A stretch of DNA of 64,000 bases from Ferrimicrobium sp. Lineage in GTDB: Bacteria; Actinomycetota; Acidimicrobiia; Acidimicrobiales; Acidimicrobiaceae. Of this stretch, positions 18,358-27,416 are shown in pieces; position 1 is the first letter of the stretch; each line of letters opens with the position of its first letter. Position numbers and translations under genes: made by a program. The stretch lies in the NCBI GenBank assembly GCA_022690815.1, contig JALCZJ010000005.1:53357-117356 (forward strand). Direction: 5' to 3'. The notes beneath the pieces were generated by a model. It made no database searches. It worked only from the letters and a program-made list of their open reading frames with translations, and was not told the origin of the DNA.

Positions 18358-19786
18358 ACAACCTAGCATCCGCCGAACGGTCCGAACCGGCCTACTGGCT
18401 ACCGCCATCGTTACCGTTCTCATCGGCGGTGCAGGAACGATTGCGATCAGCAGAGAGGTTGCTGTCCACCAGACGCAAGCTTTTCTGCTCCGCTCTGCGA
18501 CGGCCCTCGCCATTCTCTTTGCGCGCGCAAATGACCGGTTTGTTCATCCCTTCCTCGCCTCGGCTGGCGTCGGGCGGTTGCGGCTGATCCCACTCTCGCG
18601 GCGGGGCACAACCCTTGTCCACCTTCCCGAGCCATTGACTGCAAGCTCAATCGATCGAGGGCTCCTGCTCTCAGGCCATTATCAGTCCGGGGTCATTCAC
18701 AACGAGGTCTTCGTGGCCTATCCCGTCCAGGCGCAGCTTGGCTTCCATGGGTCTGTGGCTAGTGTGCATCCCTCGCTCTTCGCTCTGGTGATCACTCGCC
18801 CACTCCCTTCCATTGAGGGTCCGGTGATCTTTGTCATCACCGCCGTCTTCATCACCGCCTTCGTTGCCCTACTGCTCTCAGACCGTTACACCGCCCACAT
18901 CGCTCGCACCTTGGATCGCCTTGTCGATCGATCCAAGCGGGTTGCAGCTGGCCATCTCGACGATGTTGTATCCGATACACCACCGGTGGAGGAAGAGCTT
19001 GCCAATCTTGATGACGCCATCTCGTCCATGATCACATCATTGCGTGCCGCCAACGAGGTGGAGTCGACCTACATCCTGGCCATCTCCCACGACCTGCGCA
19101 CCCCACTCACGTCAATTCGCGGCTTCGCTGAAGCCATCATCGACGAGGCCGTCACCTCGCCGGTGGAGGCGGCGGGGACGATCCAGCGCGAAGCCCAACG
19201 CGTTGAGCGCCTCATCAACGATCTCATCGCTCTGGCACGCTTGCGGGCGAGCGACTATACGCTAACCAACCAACGCATCGACCTCAACGAGCTCATCAGC
19301 CATCTCGTCGAAGCCGTCTCTCCCACCGCCGAACGTCATGGACTTGCGCTCACGAGTTCCTTGCCCTCTACCCCCACAACTATCGAAATCGACCCGGAAC
19401 GACTCTTGCAACTCCTCGGCAATCTCCTCGACAACGCCCTCAAATACGCACAACGGACGGTCGCCGTACGCCTGATTACAACCACGAGCGAGGCCACGAT
19501 CATCGTCACCGATGACGGAGACGGCATACCCCCCTCCCATCAAGCACAGCTCTTCGCCCAACAGCTGAACCCAACGCCAGGCCGTGACGGCACCGTCGGC
19601 AGTGGCCTAGGACTCCTGATCGTCGGTCGGCTTGCAGCCCTCATGGGATTGACTATCAAGGTTGAGTCAGCCATCGCTCCCATGAATGGAACCACTTTTC
19701 GCATCATGATTCCACGGACCAATGACCGAACACAGCCACCACGCACTCAATCGACACCGGCCATCGTCCCGCGTGCTCCTTCGTAG
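18272..19786 (+). CDS. Membrane sensor histidine kinase
   Basis: Partner of the response regulator at 17593. From the ATG at 18272 (504 residues): TM1 about 39-59, an extracytoplasmic sensor of roughly 120 residues, TM2 about 183-203, HAMP, HisKA with the phospho-His273 in ISHDLRTPLTSI, and an ATPase domain with NLLDNALKYA, DDGDGIP and GSGLGLLIV. The sensor domain is not recognised. The start is uncertain: between 18272 and TM1 there is no ATG, GTG or TTG in frame, so either this ATG, overlapping the regulator by 86 nt, or a rare codon such as ATC 18344 is used. The 3' end overlaps the convergent GGDEF/EAL gene by 40 bp. Confidence 0.88.
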   Translation: MFTSANCAASSLRRSRSQRFGGSAIAWRKQPSIRRTVRTGLLATAIVTVLIGGAGTIAISREVAVHQTQAFLLRSATALAILFARANDRFVHPFLASAGVGRLRLIPLSRRGTTLVHLPEPLTASSIDRGLLLSGHYQSGVIHNEVFVAYPVQAQLGFHGSVASVHPSLFALVITRPLPSIEGPVIFVITAVFITAFVALLLSDRYTAHIARTLDRLVDRSKRVAAGHLDDVVSDTPPVEEELANLDDAISSMITSLRAANEVESTYILAISHDLRTPLTSIRGFAEAIIDEAVTSPVEAAGTIQREAQRVERLINDLIALARLRASDYTLTNQRIDLNELISHLVEAVSPTAERHGLALTSSLPSTPTTIEIDPERLLQLLGNLLDNALKYAQRTVAVRLITTTSEATIIVTDDGDGIPPSHQAQLFAQQLNPTPGRDGTVGSGLGLLIVGRLAALMGLTIKVESAIAPMNGTTFRIMIPRTNDRTQPPRTQSTPAIVPRAPS

Positions 19787-22700
19787 CCGGTGTCGGCGGC
19801 GCTGACGAGTGCTCGCTGGCACCGGTCAAGCTCGCTCATCAAGAGTTCAAAGGCTTCAGAGACGACCAGTCCCTCATGATGGAGTCTCCGGTGCAGAGCC
19901 ACCAGTGACGAGGCCGCGCCAAACATTCGCTTTAAGTAATCATCGACAGGACAATCGGCCGCCTCGACCCAGGCTCTTCCATGTTGGCGGACCTCATGCC
20001 ACGCGTAGGTGAGCGCGCCCAGGAGCGAGTGAAGGCTGTCAGTAGTCAACAGCTCAGTGGAGATCGTGCCAAAATCCCTCGAAAACTGGTTAAGCCACGG
20101 CTGCACCTCCTCGACAGGCATCGGCCTCGCAATGGCAAAACCCTGCGCATAATCCGCCTCTAAAATCCGGGCAGCCTCCAGCAGTTCGAGACGCTCCACT
20201 CCCTCAAAGACGACGCTACGCCGGGCGTCATGCGCGGCTTGAACCAACCCACCAACAACTCCGAGGGCGGTAAGTGGATGGCTCCAGAGGCCCTGCACCA
20301 AGGAACGGTCGAGCTTGATCTGAGCGAAGGGGAACTCCACCAAACGGCCGAGATTCGAATATCCGGAGCCAAGATCATCGATCGCGAACAGCACACCCGT
20401 GCGCCCAAAGTCATAGACCACCGCGAGCTCCTTGTCACCCAGGTGCTCGCTCTCGAGCAACTCAAGCATCAACCACGAGAGATCTCCCTCGCAACGCTGG
20501 CGCGCCGTATCCAAGAGATCACGCAGGTGGGCATCGAGCAAGACCGAACCAGGCAGATTGATCGAACAGCCAAAGCTCAACTCATGGTCATGGCTCTGCT
20601 GGCGCAACTCCAACACGCGCGCCAACGAATCGCTAAAGAGTTGCCTCAGTTCTCGTTCACCGAAGGCAGGCAGGAACTGGCCAGGTTGGGCGAGCCGATC
20701 ATCACCAACCTCCAGTCTGGCGAGCACCTCAAAGCGGGTGGGCCGACCAACCTTGAGGTCCAGGAGTGGCTGATAGTGCTCGCGCAATCCTCCTTCTGCC
20801 AGCGCACGGCGATAGCGTTGGGCCAATGGTCCAGCCATAGAACCAACATTCGTTCGATAATGCCGCCAACCATCCTGCAAACGCTCCTGTAGCGCGGAGA
20901 TAAACTCTTGAGAGGTTCTCCCTTGAAACTGATGGGTGTAGGCACCGAGAATGGTACACAGTCCAATCGCCTCCGCACCGACCATCACGGGAATAATCGC
21001 CAACGATCGAAAGCCAAGCCGGCGGATGACGGCTGACCATGGCTCATAACGCGGCGAGCTCAACACATCGTCAACCATTATCGTTGTATAGGATTCCCAC
21101 GCGAGGACACCATCGCCCGGACCTTGGTCGACCCCAGGGTTTACAATTGCACGCGCCTCAGCGCTTGCACGAAACCACTCGGAAAACTGCGGGGCTACCT
21201 TGCCACCAAGGTAACGGAGCCCATCGTCGCCACCTTGGTCAGCCTCCGTGAAGAGCACGCCACAGATTCCTGGCAACGCTGCGACCCGATCCAAGCTCTC
21301 ACCAAGATAGTCAAGCCAACAGTCATTGGTGGCAAGTGGTGCTCCCACCGCAGCTGCCAAGTAGTTTTCCCGAACGCCGGCCATCGCCTCTCGCTCTCGC
21401 TCGAGGACCCAGGCGAAGCGCTTGCGGACCAACTCCACAAGCAACCGCCGATCGTGTGCCGGTACGCTTGGCCCGATGGCATCATTGAGAAAGGCAGTCA
21501 TCACCAGCGATGTCGTCAGCTCCAGAACTTCGCGCTGAGCACTCGCCACCGTGAGCTCGGCCCCGATGCTCGTGACTTGCTCGCCGAGCGCGGAGGCGGT
21601 TGCCTGGCCGTCAAGCACCGCAACAAGTAACCCATGATGAAGCTGTACCCAATCAGCGCCGTCGCCATTGACCGGGACGACGGCCTCGGAATCGAACTTT
21701 GCCCTCAATTGGATAGCAATGATGTCGGCCAACGTCGGCCAGAGTGCTCGATATCGACTCAAAAGGGTGGCATTGGGCACCGACCAAGGATCATCGTCGA
21801 TCGGCTCTGTCACCTCGACATCTTTGCGGCGTAGCCACCAGCGCGATCGTGTCAACTTCATCGACTTGACGTGATAGAGGGCCCGGTCAGCCTCTCGTAG
21901 CAGACTCTCGAGTGTGGTCGCATCATCCGGGAACAGAGCCACCCCCATGCTGGCACCGACGAGAATAGTCTGCCCCTCCGCAACGTTAAGTGGTGTGCTG
22001 AGACTCTGGTCAACCAACTGGATACAGGCATCAAGGTCGACATTCTCAAGGGAGAACATGAGAATAAACTCATCTCCTCCAACTCGTGCAACGGCATGAG
22101 CGTCTCCAAGGCGCTCTTGCAGTCGGGATCCCAGCCCAATCAGGAGTTCATCCCCAACCCCATGACCCCAGGTATCGTTCACCAGTTTGAAATTGTCCAA
22201 ATCAAGAATTGCGACGGCAAATTCTCTTGGCCGCTCCCCACCACGGGCTAACGCCGCCTCTGCTCGGCTCTCAAGTGCCTGGCGCGACAGGGTACCGGTC
22301 AGTGAGTCATGATCGACCTGATAGGCGAGGCGCTCTGTCACCTCGTGATTCGCGCTCACGTCGCGAACGAGCGCGACGATGTGTGAGACATAGCCTTGTG
22401 CGTTCTCACTTACCGGCGAAAGGAGCAATGCACCCCAGAACGCATCCCCAACCGTGAACCGAAGCTCGCTCTCGAACCGATCCTGAGCTCCAAGCCGACA
22501 CGCCCCTAAGAACGCGGTGATCTGGGCAGCATCGTTTGGGCTGTCAGCGAGTGCTTCAAGGTTTATATCGACGGGATGTCCGGCTGTATCCATGCCTAGG
22601 AGTCGATACCACGAGCCGTTTGCCCACTGCAGCATCCCGTCGATCCCGAAGAGCGCAATCCCCGCATCAGTGGTCTCAACCGCCGCCTCGATGAGACGAC

Positions 22701-23994
22701 GTCGCGCCACCATCGCGGAACGATCCACGGCCAAGTCGAGAACGCTCAAGTCAAGGTGTTCCAGTACCGCCACGCCGAGCGAATGAGGGCGTTCGACCAT
22801 GAGTCGGCCGAGACCAGCATCGACACTTCCGAACCGAGCCATCAGCACGCTTGAATCGACGTTCTCGCCGTTGGCCCGGTACCAACGACCATCTGGGTCG
22901 CTTAGGTCACCGACGGTTGCCTCGCCACAATCCAGTACGGCTTCTCCCCGATCGTCGATTGACCAGGAGACGCCATCAGGTCCGACAAAACTGGCGGTGA
23001 CATTGTTGGCGCCTGTGACCGTCTTGAGCAACGAAGCGACGTCGATCATCAGCGCGGCGAGGTCACTGTGGTGCAAAACCAACTCCGTCAATGCCCTGCC
23101 ATTCTCCGCCACCATCGCAACCATGCGATTGGACGCCTGTCGTTGCTCCGAGAGGGCGAGAAGTTGAATGCCGATCAGTCCGAGCCCCACTCCGAACAGC
23201 CAAATCAATGTCAACACCCACAAAGGAGCCGTCGAACCTCGGGCGATTGCGGCATCGAGGGCTTTGGAGGTCACGCCAGCGATCACGGAGACCCGAGGAA
23301 TCGTGGACCCAACAACCGAGAGTGGAATATAGGATCGCGGCAGATCGGCGATCTGAGCACCATGAGCATTGATCGCGATCGTTGGGCCGCCGACTTGAGT
23401 CATAAAAACCGTGGAACTATCGCGAACGGCGACTGGATCACTCACTTGGGCCATGCCAAGTACATTGCCGATAACAACATGGTTGGTCCCCGCTACCTGC
23501 ACCTGGATCGCCTCATCGAGTTTGCCATGGTGCACACGCAGGTTGCCCATCACGACTCCAGAGTGATCGACAGCGCCCTTCGCCTCGTAAAGACCGCTGC
23601 CGATAGCAGCACCGTAGTGCCAGAACACTCGTTGGCTTGGCGTCGTGAGCTCGAGGCCCATCAACCCTGACGTCGAATGGGCGAACGCAACGAAGATCTT
23701 CCCAAGATCCGCTTGATCCAGCGATCCCGGCGGTGATCGAAAGGCGAGATAGCCGACGAAGCGAAGCTGAGCAATCACCTGATTGAGATCACGGGACAGG
23801 TGTACTGTCACGTTGGTAGTCCTGGCTGTAGCCGCAACCGAATCCTCGTTACGCACCGATTGCCCTACCCGCGCCTCAATCCATAGGCCAGCACAAATCG
23901 ACCCCAGGGTCCAGAGCCCGACGAGCATGATACGTGCCCAACGCCACTTGCGCCCAACGACGGCTGTCTTGGCTCTCACTTGTAGGACGCTCAC
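19747..23994 (-). CDS. Large membrane GGDEF/EAL c-di-GMP signalling protein (1415 aa)
   Basis: Multi-domain sensor that may make and break c-di-GMP. Order: TM1 (21-38), extracytoplasmic sensor (40-255), TM2 (257-281), GAF-like region (300-430), PAS (432-548), GGDEF (556-712, intact ARVGGDEFILMF at 637-647, no inhibitory RxxD at the usual spacing), a helical region without recognised family (735-880), GAF (890-1045), EAL (1066-1300) and a C-terminal tail (1320-1398). In the EAL domain Glu1089 (EVLAR), the Asn of SINLP, Glu1178, Asp1206-Asp1207 (IDDLGSG), Lys1227, Glu1264 (FEGVE) and Gln1284 keep the catalytic set although EVLAR differs from EALLR. The tail has a Cys1348...LHRRLH pattern that resembles zinc-binding CZB domains. 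Confidence 0.92.
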   Translation of the reverse strand: MSVLQVRAKTAVVGRKWRWARIMLVGLWTLGSICAGLWIEARVGQSVRNEDSVAATARTTNVTVHLSRDLNQVIAQLRFVGYLAFRSPPGSLDQADLGKIFVAFAHSTSGLMGLELTTPSQRVFWHYGAAIGSGLYEAKGAVDHSGVVMGNLRVHHGKLDEAIQVQVAGTNHVVIGNVLGMAQVSDPVAVRDSSTVFMTQVGGPTIAINAHGAQIADLPRSYIPLSVVGSTIPRVSVIAGVTSKALDAAIARGSTAPLWVLTLIWLFGVGLGLIGIQLLALSEQRQASNRMVAMVAENGRALTELVLHHSDLAALMIDVASLLKTVTGANNVTASFVGPDGVSWSIDDRGEAVLDCGEATVGDLSDPDGRWYRANGENVDSSVLMARFGSVDAGLGRLMVERPHSLGVAVLEHLDLSVLDLAVDRSAMVARRRLIEAAVETTDAGIALFGIDGMLQWANGSWYRLLGMDTAGHPVDINLEALADSPNDAAQITAFLGACRLGAQDRFESELRFTVGDAFWGALLLSPVSENAQGYVSHIVALVRDVSANHEVTERLAYQVDHDSLTGTLSRQALESRAEAALARGGERPREFAVAILDLDNFKLVNDTWGHGVGDELLIGLGSRLQERLGDAHAVARVGGDEFILMFSLENVDLDACIQLVDQSLSTPLNVAEGQTILVGASMGVALFPDDATTLESLLREADRALYHVKSMKLTRSRWWLRRKDVEVTEPIDDDPWSVPNATLLSRYRALWPTLADIIAIQLRAKFDSEAVVPVNGDGADWVQLHHGLLVAVLDGQATASALGEQVTSIGAELTVASAQREVLELTTSLVMTAFLNDAIGPSVPAHDRRLLVELVRKRFAWVLEREREAMAGVRENYLAAAVGAPLATNDCWLDYLGESLDRVAALPGICGVLFTEADQGGDDGLRYLGGKVAPQFSEWFRASAEARAIVNPGVDQGPGDGVLAWESYTTIMVDDVLSSPRYEPWSAVIRRLGFRSLAIIPVMVGAEAIGLCTILGAYTHQFQGRTSQEFISALQERLQDGWRHYRTNVGSMAGPLAQRYRRALAEGGLREHYQPLLDLKVGRPTRFEVLARLEVGDDRLAQPGQFLPAFGERELRQLFSDSLARVLELRQQSHDHELSFGCSINLPGSVLLDAHLRDLLDTARQRCEGDLSWLMLELLESEHLGDKELAVVYDFGRTGVLFAIDDLGSGYSNLGRLVEFPFAQIKLDRSLVQGLWSHPLTALGVVGGLVQAAHDARRSVVFEGVERLELLEAARILEADYAQGFAIARPMPVEEVQPWLNQFSRDFGTISTELLTTDSLHSLLGALTYAWHEVRQHGRAWVEAADCPVDDYLKRMFGAASSLVALHRRLHHEGLVVSEAFELLMSELDRCQRALVSAADTGYEGARGTMAGVD

Positions 23995-24194
23995 GAGCTC
24001 ACCACCTACGTGGGTCCAACACGCTCATGAGGACCCTTCCCGGCTTTGCACCACCGTGAGTGCGTAGGCCACAAATTCAACAAGTGGTGCAACAGCGTGC
24101 ATCCTCGACCACACTCTCACACGGGTGGTATCGGCATCATCACCATCGACTTGACCCCATACCAGTCCCAATACGTTGCTCCAAGCACACAGGC

Positions 24195-24200
24195 TAGACT
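24195..24200 (+). promoter_or_regulatory. Leaderless-type -10 element TAGACT
   Basis: TAGACT lies 8 nt before the ATG at 24209 of the ygfZ-like gene, with no Shine-Dalgarno sequence. Confidence 0.5.
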
Positions 24201-24208
24201 GACCTCGG

Positions 24209-25102
24209 ATGCAACCACACGATCACCAGCGCATAGACAGCGATAATGAGCGCATGATCGCGCAGGCCGAGAGCCCCATACGTGACCAAGACATCGTCCA
24301 GGGCTCTCGTGTCGTCGTACCATTGGCCTCACTGATCGTATCCGGGGCCGATACCATCAAGTTTCTCCAAGGGCAACTCACCAACGATCTCAATCAGGTC
24401 GATGTCCATAATCCGTTGATCGCCGCAATTTGCACCCCAGAGGGCAAGCTGGTCACGATCGTACGCTTTGAGATCCTTGATCCTGAACGAGTGCGTCTCA
24501 TCACCTACCGTGAGCATCTCACAGCACTGCTCGAGCGCCTCACTCGCTTCAAACTGCGAGTCAAGATTAGCTTCGAAGTCGAAGAGCAAGCCTGGGCAGT
24601 CATCGACGACGACAGCACCTCTCCTCTCTGGCCCCTCGATGCCCCACTGATCACCACTTTAGAACTCTCAGCGACACAAAATCTCCCATCATCGGAGAGC
24701 TTCACCCAGCGACGCCTCGCCCATGTTGCCATCCACCTCCCAACCGACGCGCCCGGCGAGCTGCTCGTCGCGAGCGTGCCAACGCTAGTTGCTCGCGGGG
24801 TCAGCTTTACCAAGGGCTGTTACGTTGGTCAAGAGCTGGTTGCCCGAACCGACTCAAGGGGGGCCAAACCGCCCATCAGCCTCTTTGTTGCTCGCTTCCG
24901 TACAAAAGACGCGAGCCCCTGGGCCACTCTATCGACACCAGCACAGCTTACGACAGACTCCGGTGCCGAGGCTGGTGAGATCCGGGCCCTCCTAGTCCAA
25001 GAAGGCGCCGTGGTTCTTGGTGGCTGGGTCAAACGCCGCTGGTACGAGACCACCGGTCTCAGGGCTGGCTCGCTGACACTGCCGGCACCGCTGCTGACGT
25101 AA
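24209..25102 (+). CDS. ygfZ: YgfZ/GcvT-like folate-binding protein
   Basis: Homologue of YgfZ (IBA57 in mitochondria), a tetrahydrofolate-binding protein that helps assemble or repair certain Fe-S enzymes. The diagnostic KGCYVGQELVART motif with its conserved Cys is present, as is the N-terminal GADTIKFLQGQLTND folate-binding start. The length of 297 residues is normal. It is divergent from the big signalling gene and convergent with trpE, whose 3' end it overlaps by 44 bp, so both stop codons lie inside the other gene. Confidence 0.9.
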   Translation: MQPHDHQRIDSDNERMIAQAESPIRDQDIVQGSRVVVPLASLIVSGADTIKFLQGQLTNDLNQVDVHNPLIAAICTPEGKLVTIVRFEILDPERVRLITYREHLTALLERLTRFKLRVKISFEVEEQAWAVIDDDSTSPLWPLDAPLITTLELSATQNLPSSESFTQRRLAHVAIHLPTDAPGELLVASVPTLVARGVSFTKGCYVGQELVARTDSRGAKPPISLFVARFRTKDASPWATLSTPAQLTTDSGAEAGEIRALLVQEGAVVLGGWVKRRWYETTGLRAGSLTLPAPLLT

Positions 25103-26579
25103 ACCCGCGAGCAACCAGCACTGCTTTGGCGACCGCAGCGGCCTTGGCGACCGTCTCGGCTGCCTCTGTAGACCCGACTGAGTCGGCGACGATACCCGCA
25201 CCAGCCTGCAGGTGAGCGACGCCCTTTGGGTCGACGACGACCGTTCGAATCGCAATCGCGAAGTCGAGACTGCCATGGGCGCTGAAGTACCCGACAACCC
25301 CACCGTACACACCCCGACGGGTCGTCTCAAGTTCATCGATGATCTGCATGGCTCGAACCTTGGGTGCACCGCTCAAGGTTCCCGCCGGCAGCGTCGCCTT
25401 TAACAGGGCGACATGACTTACCTCGGGACGCAGTCTCCCGACGACCTCGCTGGTGAGGTGGATCACCTTCGCGAACAGTTCAGGCATCATAAGCGTGGCC
25501 ACTGAAACCGATCCAAATTCGCTAACCTTGCCCACGTCATTGCGCGCCAGATCGACCAGCATGATGTGTTCAGCCTGCTCCTTGGCATCGTGCTGTAGCT
25601 CGGTGATGAACTCTTGATCCTGGTCGTCATCTCGTCCCCTCGGTCGGGTACCGGCGATTGGGCGCACCATCACCGAGCCCGCTCGATCGGCGGTCACCAA
25701 CGCCTCGGGAGAGCTCCCAATCACCGCGATGTCACGAGACTGCAGTAGGTACATGTAGGGACTGGGGTTGGTAACTCTTAGGGCCCGGTAGAGCGAGAGG
25801 GTGTCGGTCCCAAGTTCAAAGTCGAAGCGGCGCGAGAGAACGACTTGGAAAATGTCACCTGCCAGGATGTATTCCTTGGCTCGCTCTACCATCGCCACGT
25901 AGCGGCTGGTTTGGGTATCATCGAGCAACTGACGCTCATCGCCATCGGTCATTACGATGGGCGTTGGCTTAAGCCGCAAGTGAATAGAGGAAAAATCGGC
26001 GACGAGTTGCGCAAGGGAGCGCCGAGCCTCAGCGTACTGGTCGTGGAGATCGACCGTGTGATCAACTAGCGTGTTGACAATCAGCGTCACGGTCTGGGAC
26101 CAGTGGTCGAAGACCACGAGTTCACCGACCAGTGACAACATCACGTCCGGCAGCCCAAGATCATCCGTGACCGTCGCCGGGATTGAGGGTTCGATATCGC
26201 GAACCACATCATAACCAAGGTAACCGAGCAGGCCGCCGGCGAATGGAATCGGATCCGCTGGTTCCATCGAGAGCGCAGGGTGCAAGCGCTCCAAGTAGTC
26301 AAAGATACCCTCGCCAGCGAGCGGTAGCAGCGGCAAGGTGCCCTGGACCTCGATCGCGTTATCGTACACGACGATGCGACCGATCGGTGCCCGACCAACG
26401 AGTGAGAACCGTGACCATCTCCCGATCTGATCGACCGACTCGAAGATGAAGCCATCACCATCGACGCCGACAAGTTCGCAAAAGGCTGCTATGGGCGTGA
26501 CGGCATCGGCAAGCAGGGTCTCCGTCATTGCCACCAAGCTATGACCCACCGCGCGCCGTGCGAACTCCTCAAAGGTCAT
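25059..26579 (-). CDS. trpE: Anthranilate synthase component I
   Basis: Converts chorismate to anthranilate, the first step to tryptophan, with ammonia from a TrpG partner that is not in this window. The 506-residue protein has the N-terminal FIFESVDQIGRWSRFSLVG segment (tryptophan feedback site in the family), GGLLGYLGYD, the PSPYMYLL, IAGTRPRGR and LVDLARNDVGKV motifs and the GAPKVRAM segment, all typical of TrpE. It follows hisI with 2 bp between, so it is transcribed as the last gene of the histidine cluster rather than with trpCFBA. Confidence 0.94.
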   Translation of the reverse strand: MTFEEFARRAVGHSLVAMTETLLADAVTPIAAFCELVGVDGDGFIFESVDQIGRWSRFSLVGRAPIGRIVVYDNAIEVQGTLPLLPLAGEGIFDYLERLHPALSMEPADPIPFAGGLLGYLGYDVVRDIEPSIPATVTDDLGLPDVMLSLVGELVVFDHWSQTVTLIVNTLVDHTVDLHDQYAEARRSLAQLVADFSSIHLRLKPTPIVMTDGDERQLLDDTQTSRYVAMVERAKEYILAGDIFQVVLSRRFDFELGTDTLSLYRALRVTNPSPYMYLLQSRDIAVIGSSPEALVTADRAGSVMVRPIAGTRPRGRDDDQDQEFITELQHDAKEQAEHIMLVDLARNDVGKVSEFGSVSVATLMMPELFAKVIHLTSEVVGRLRPEVSHVALLKATLPAGTLSGAPKVRAMQIIDELETTRRGVYGGVVGYFSAHGSLDFAIAIRTVVVDPKGVAHLQAGAGIVADSVGSTEAAETVAKAAAVAKAVLVARGFTSAAVPAVSASQP

Positions 26580-26581
26580 GA

Positions 26582-26929
26582 TTACTCCTCCGATTGTGCG
26601 AGGGAATGGGTAAAACAGCTATAGGTACCGGTGTGGCAGGCTCCCCCACCTCGCTGGTTGACCCGAATCAGCAGCGTGTCCTGATCGCAGTCGGTGACGA
26701 TCGAGACAACCTTCTGGGTGTTGCCAGAGGTGGCCCCTTTGTGCCAGTACTCTTGGCGCGAGCGTGAATAAAACCACGTCTCGCCGTCTCGTATCATCCG
26801 AGACAGCGCCTCAGCATCGACATAGGCCAACATCAAGACCTGGTCTGCCTCATCGACCACGATGGCCGGCATGAGGCCCCGATCGTCGTAGTGCAACGCC
26901 TGAACAAGCGACTGATTGATGTCGTTCAT
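26582..26929 (-). CDS. hisI: Phosphoribosyl-AMP cyclohydrolase
   Basis: Opens the adenine ring of phosphoribosyl-AMP, the third step of histidine synthesis. The 115-residue single-domain form (HisE is not fused) shows the zinc and magnesium motifs TDCDQDTLLIRV, GGGACHTGTYSCF and the SRQEYWHKGATSGN substrate loop. It is separated from the groES-like gene by 157 bp and abuts trpE. Confidence 0.95.
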   Translation of the reverse strand: MNDINQSLVQALHYDDRGLMPAIVVDEADQVLMLAYVDAEALSRMIRDGETWFYSRSRQEYWHKGATSGNTQKVVSIVTDCDQDTLLIRVNQRGGGACHTGTYSCFTHSLAQSEE

Positions 26930-27086
26930 CGACCTTTTCCACCCCTCGCATCGTCAGCTATGAGACTGTTCGTTCGTTGCAAACTACCAACATTGCTTTG
27001 CCCCATAGCGAGTCGAATCCACTGCTCGTAGCCACAGTCTGTGCGGCTTGACTTCACCTTCACTGCTTGAGCCTCTTTCGTCGCAA

Positions 27087-27416
27087 CTATAAGTACAGAC
27101 CGGTACCCGAATCGATCCGATCCGATGCCACAGCGTGAATGTCACGCTCGCGCAAGATCAGATACGTCTCCCCCTGGATCTCTGCCTCGAAGCGGTCCTC
27201 GGGTGAGAACAACACCAGGTCACCCTGTTTGATACTACGCACCGCGGGCCCAATGGCCACGACCTCCGTCCAGGCGAGCCGCTTCGCAACCTGCGCTGTC
27301 GCCGGGATCAAGATACCAGAGCGTGCGGTGCGTTCGCCCTCCATGGTAGGAACCTGCACCAACAGTCGATCGGCAAGCATCGTGATCGCTTGCTTCTTTA
27401 GTCCAAGTTCGCTCAT
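27087..27416 (-). CDS. GroES-like co-chaperonin inside the his operon
   Basis: A 109-residue Cpn10-fold protein: the N-terminal MLADRLLVQVP strand, the mobile-loop region TARSGILIPATAQVAKR, and GPAVRSIKQGDLVLFSPEDRFEAEIQGETYLILRERDIHAV match GroES. The canonical GroES would be expected near groEL, but no groEL is nearby, so this is probably a divergent extra copy. The ATG at 27416 overlaps the hisF stop (ATGA), coupling it to hisF. Whether it works with a GroEL or has become specialised is unknown. A 157-bp gap follows before hisI. Confidence 0.85.
   Translation of the reverse strand: MSELGLKKQAITMLADRLLVQVPTMEGERTARSGILIPATAQVAKRLAWTEVVAIGPAVRSIKQGDLVLFSPEDRFEAEIQGETYLILRERDIHAVASDRIDSGTGLYL

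Noticed and set aside
20230..20892. Plus-strand 220-codon ORF inside the GGDEF/EAL gene
   Set aside because: A shadow of the high-GC coding strand; composition rich in Gln and Arg without any domain.
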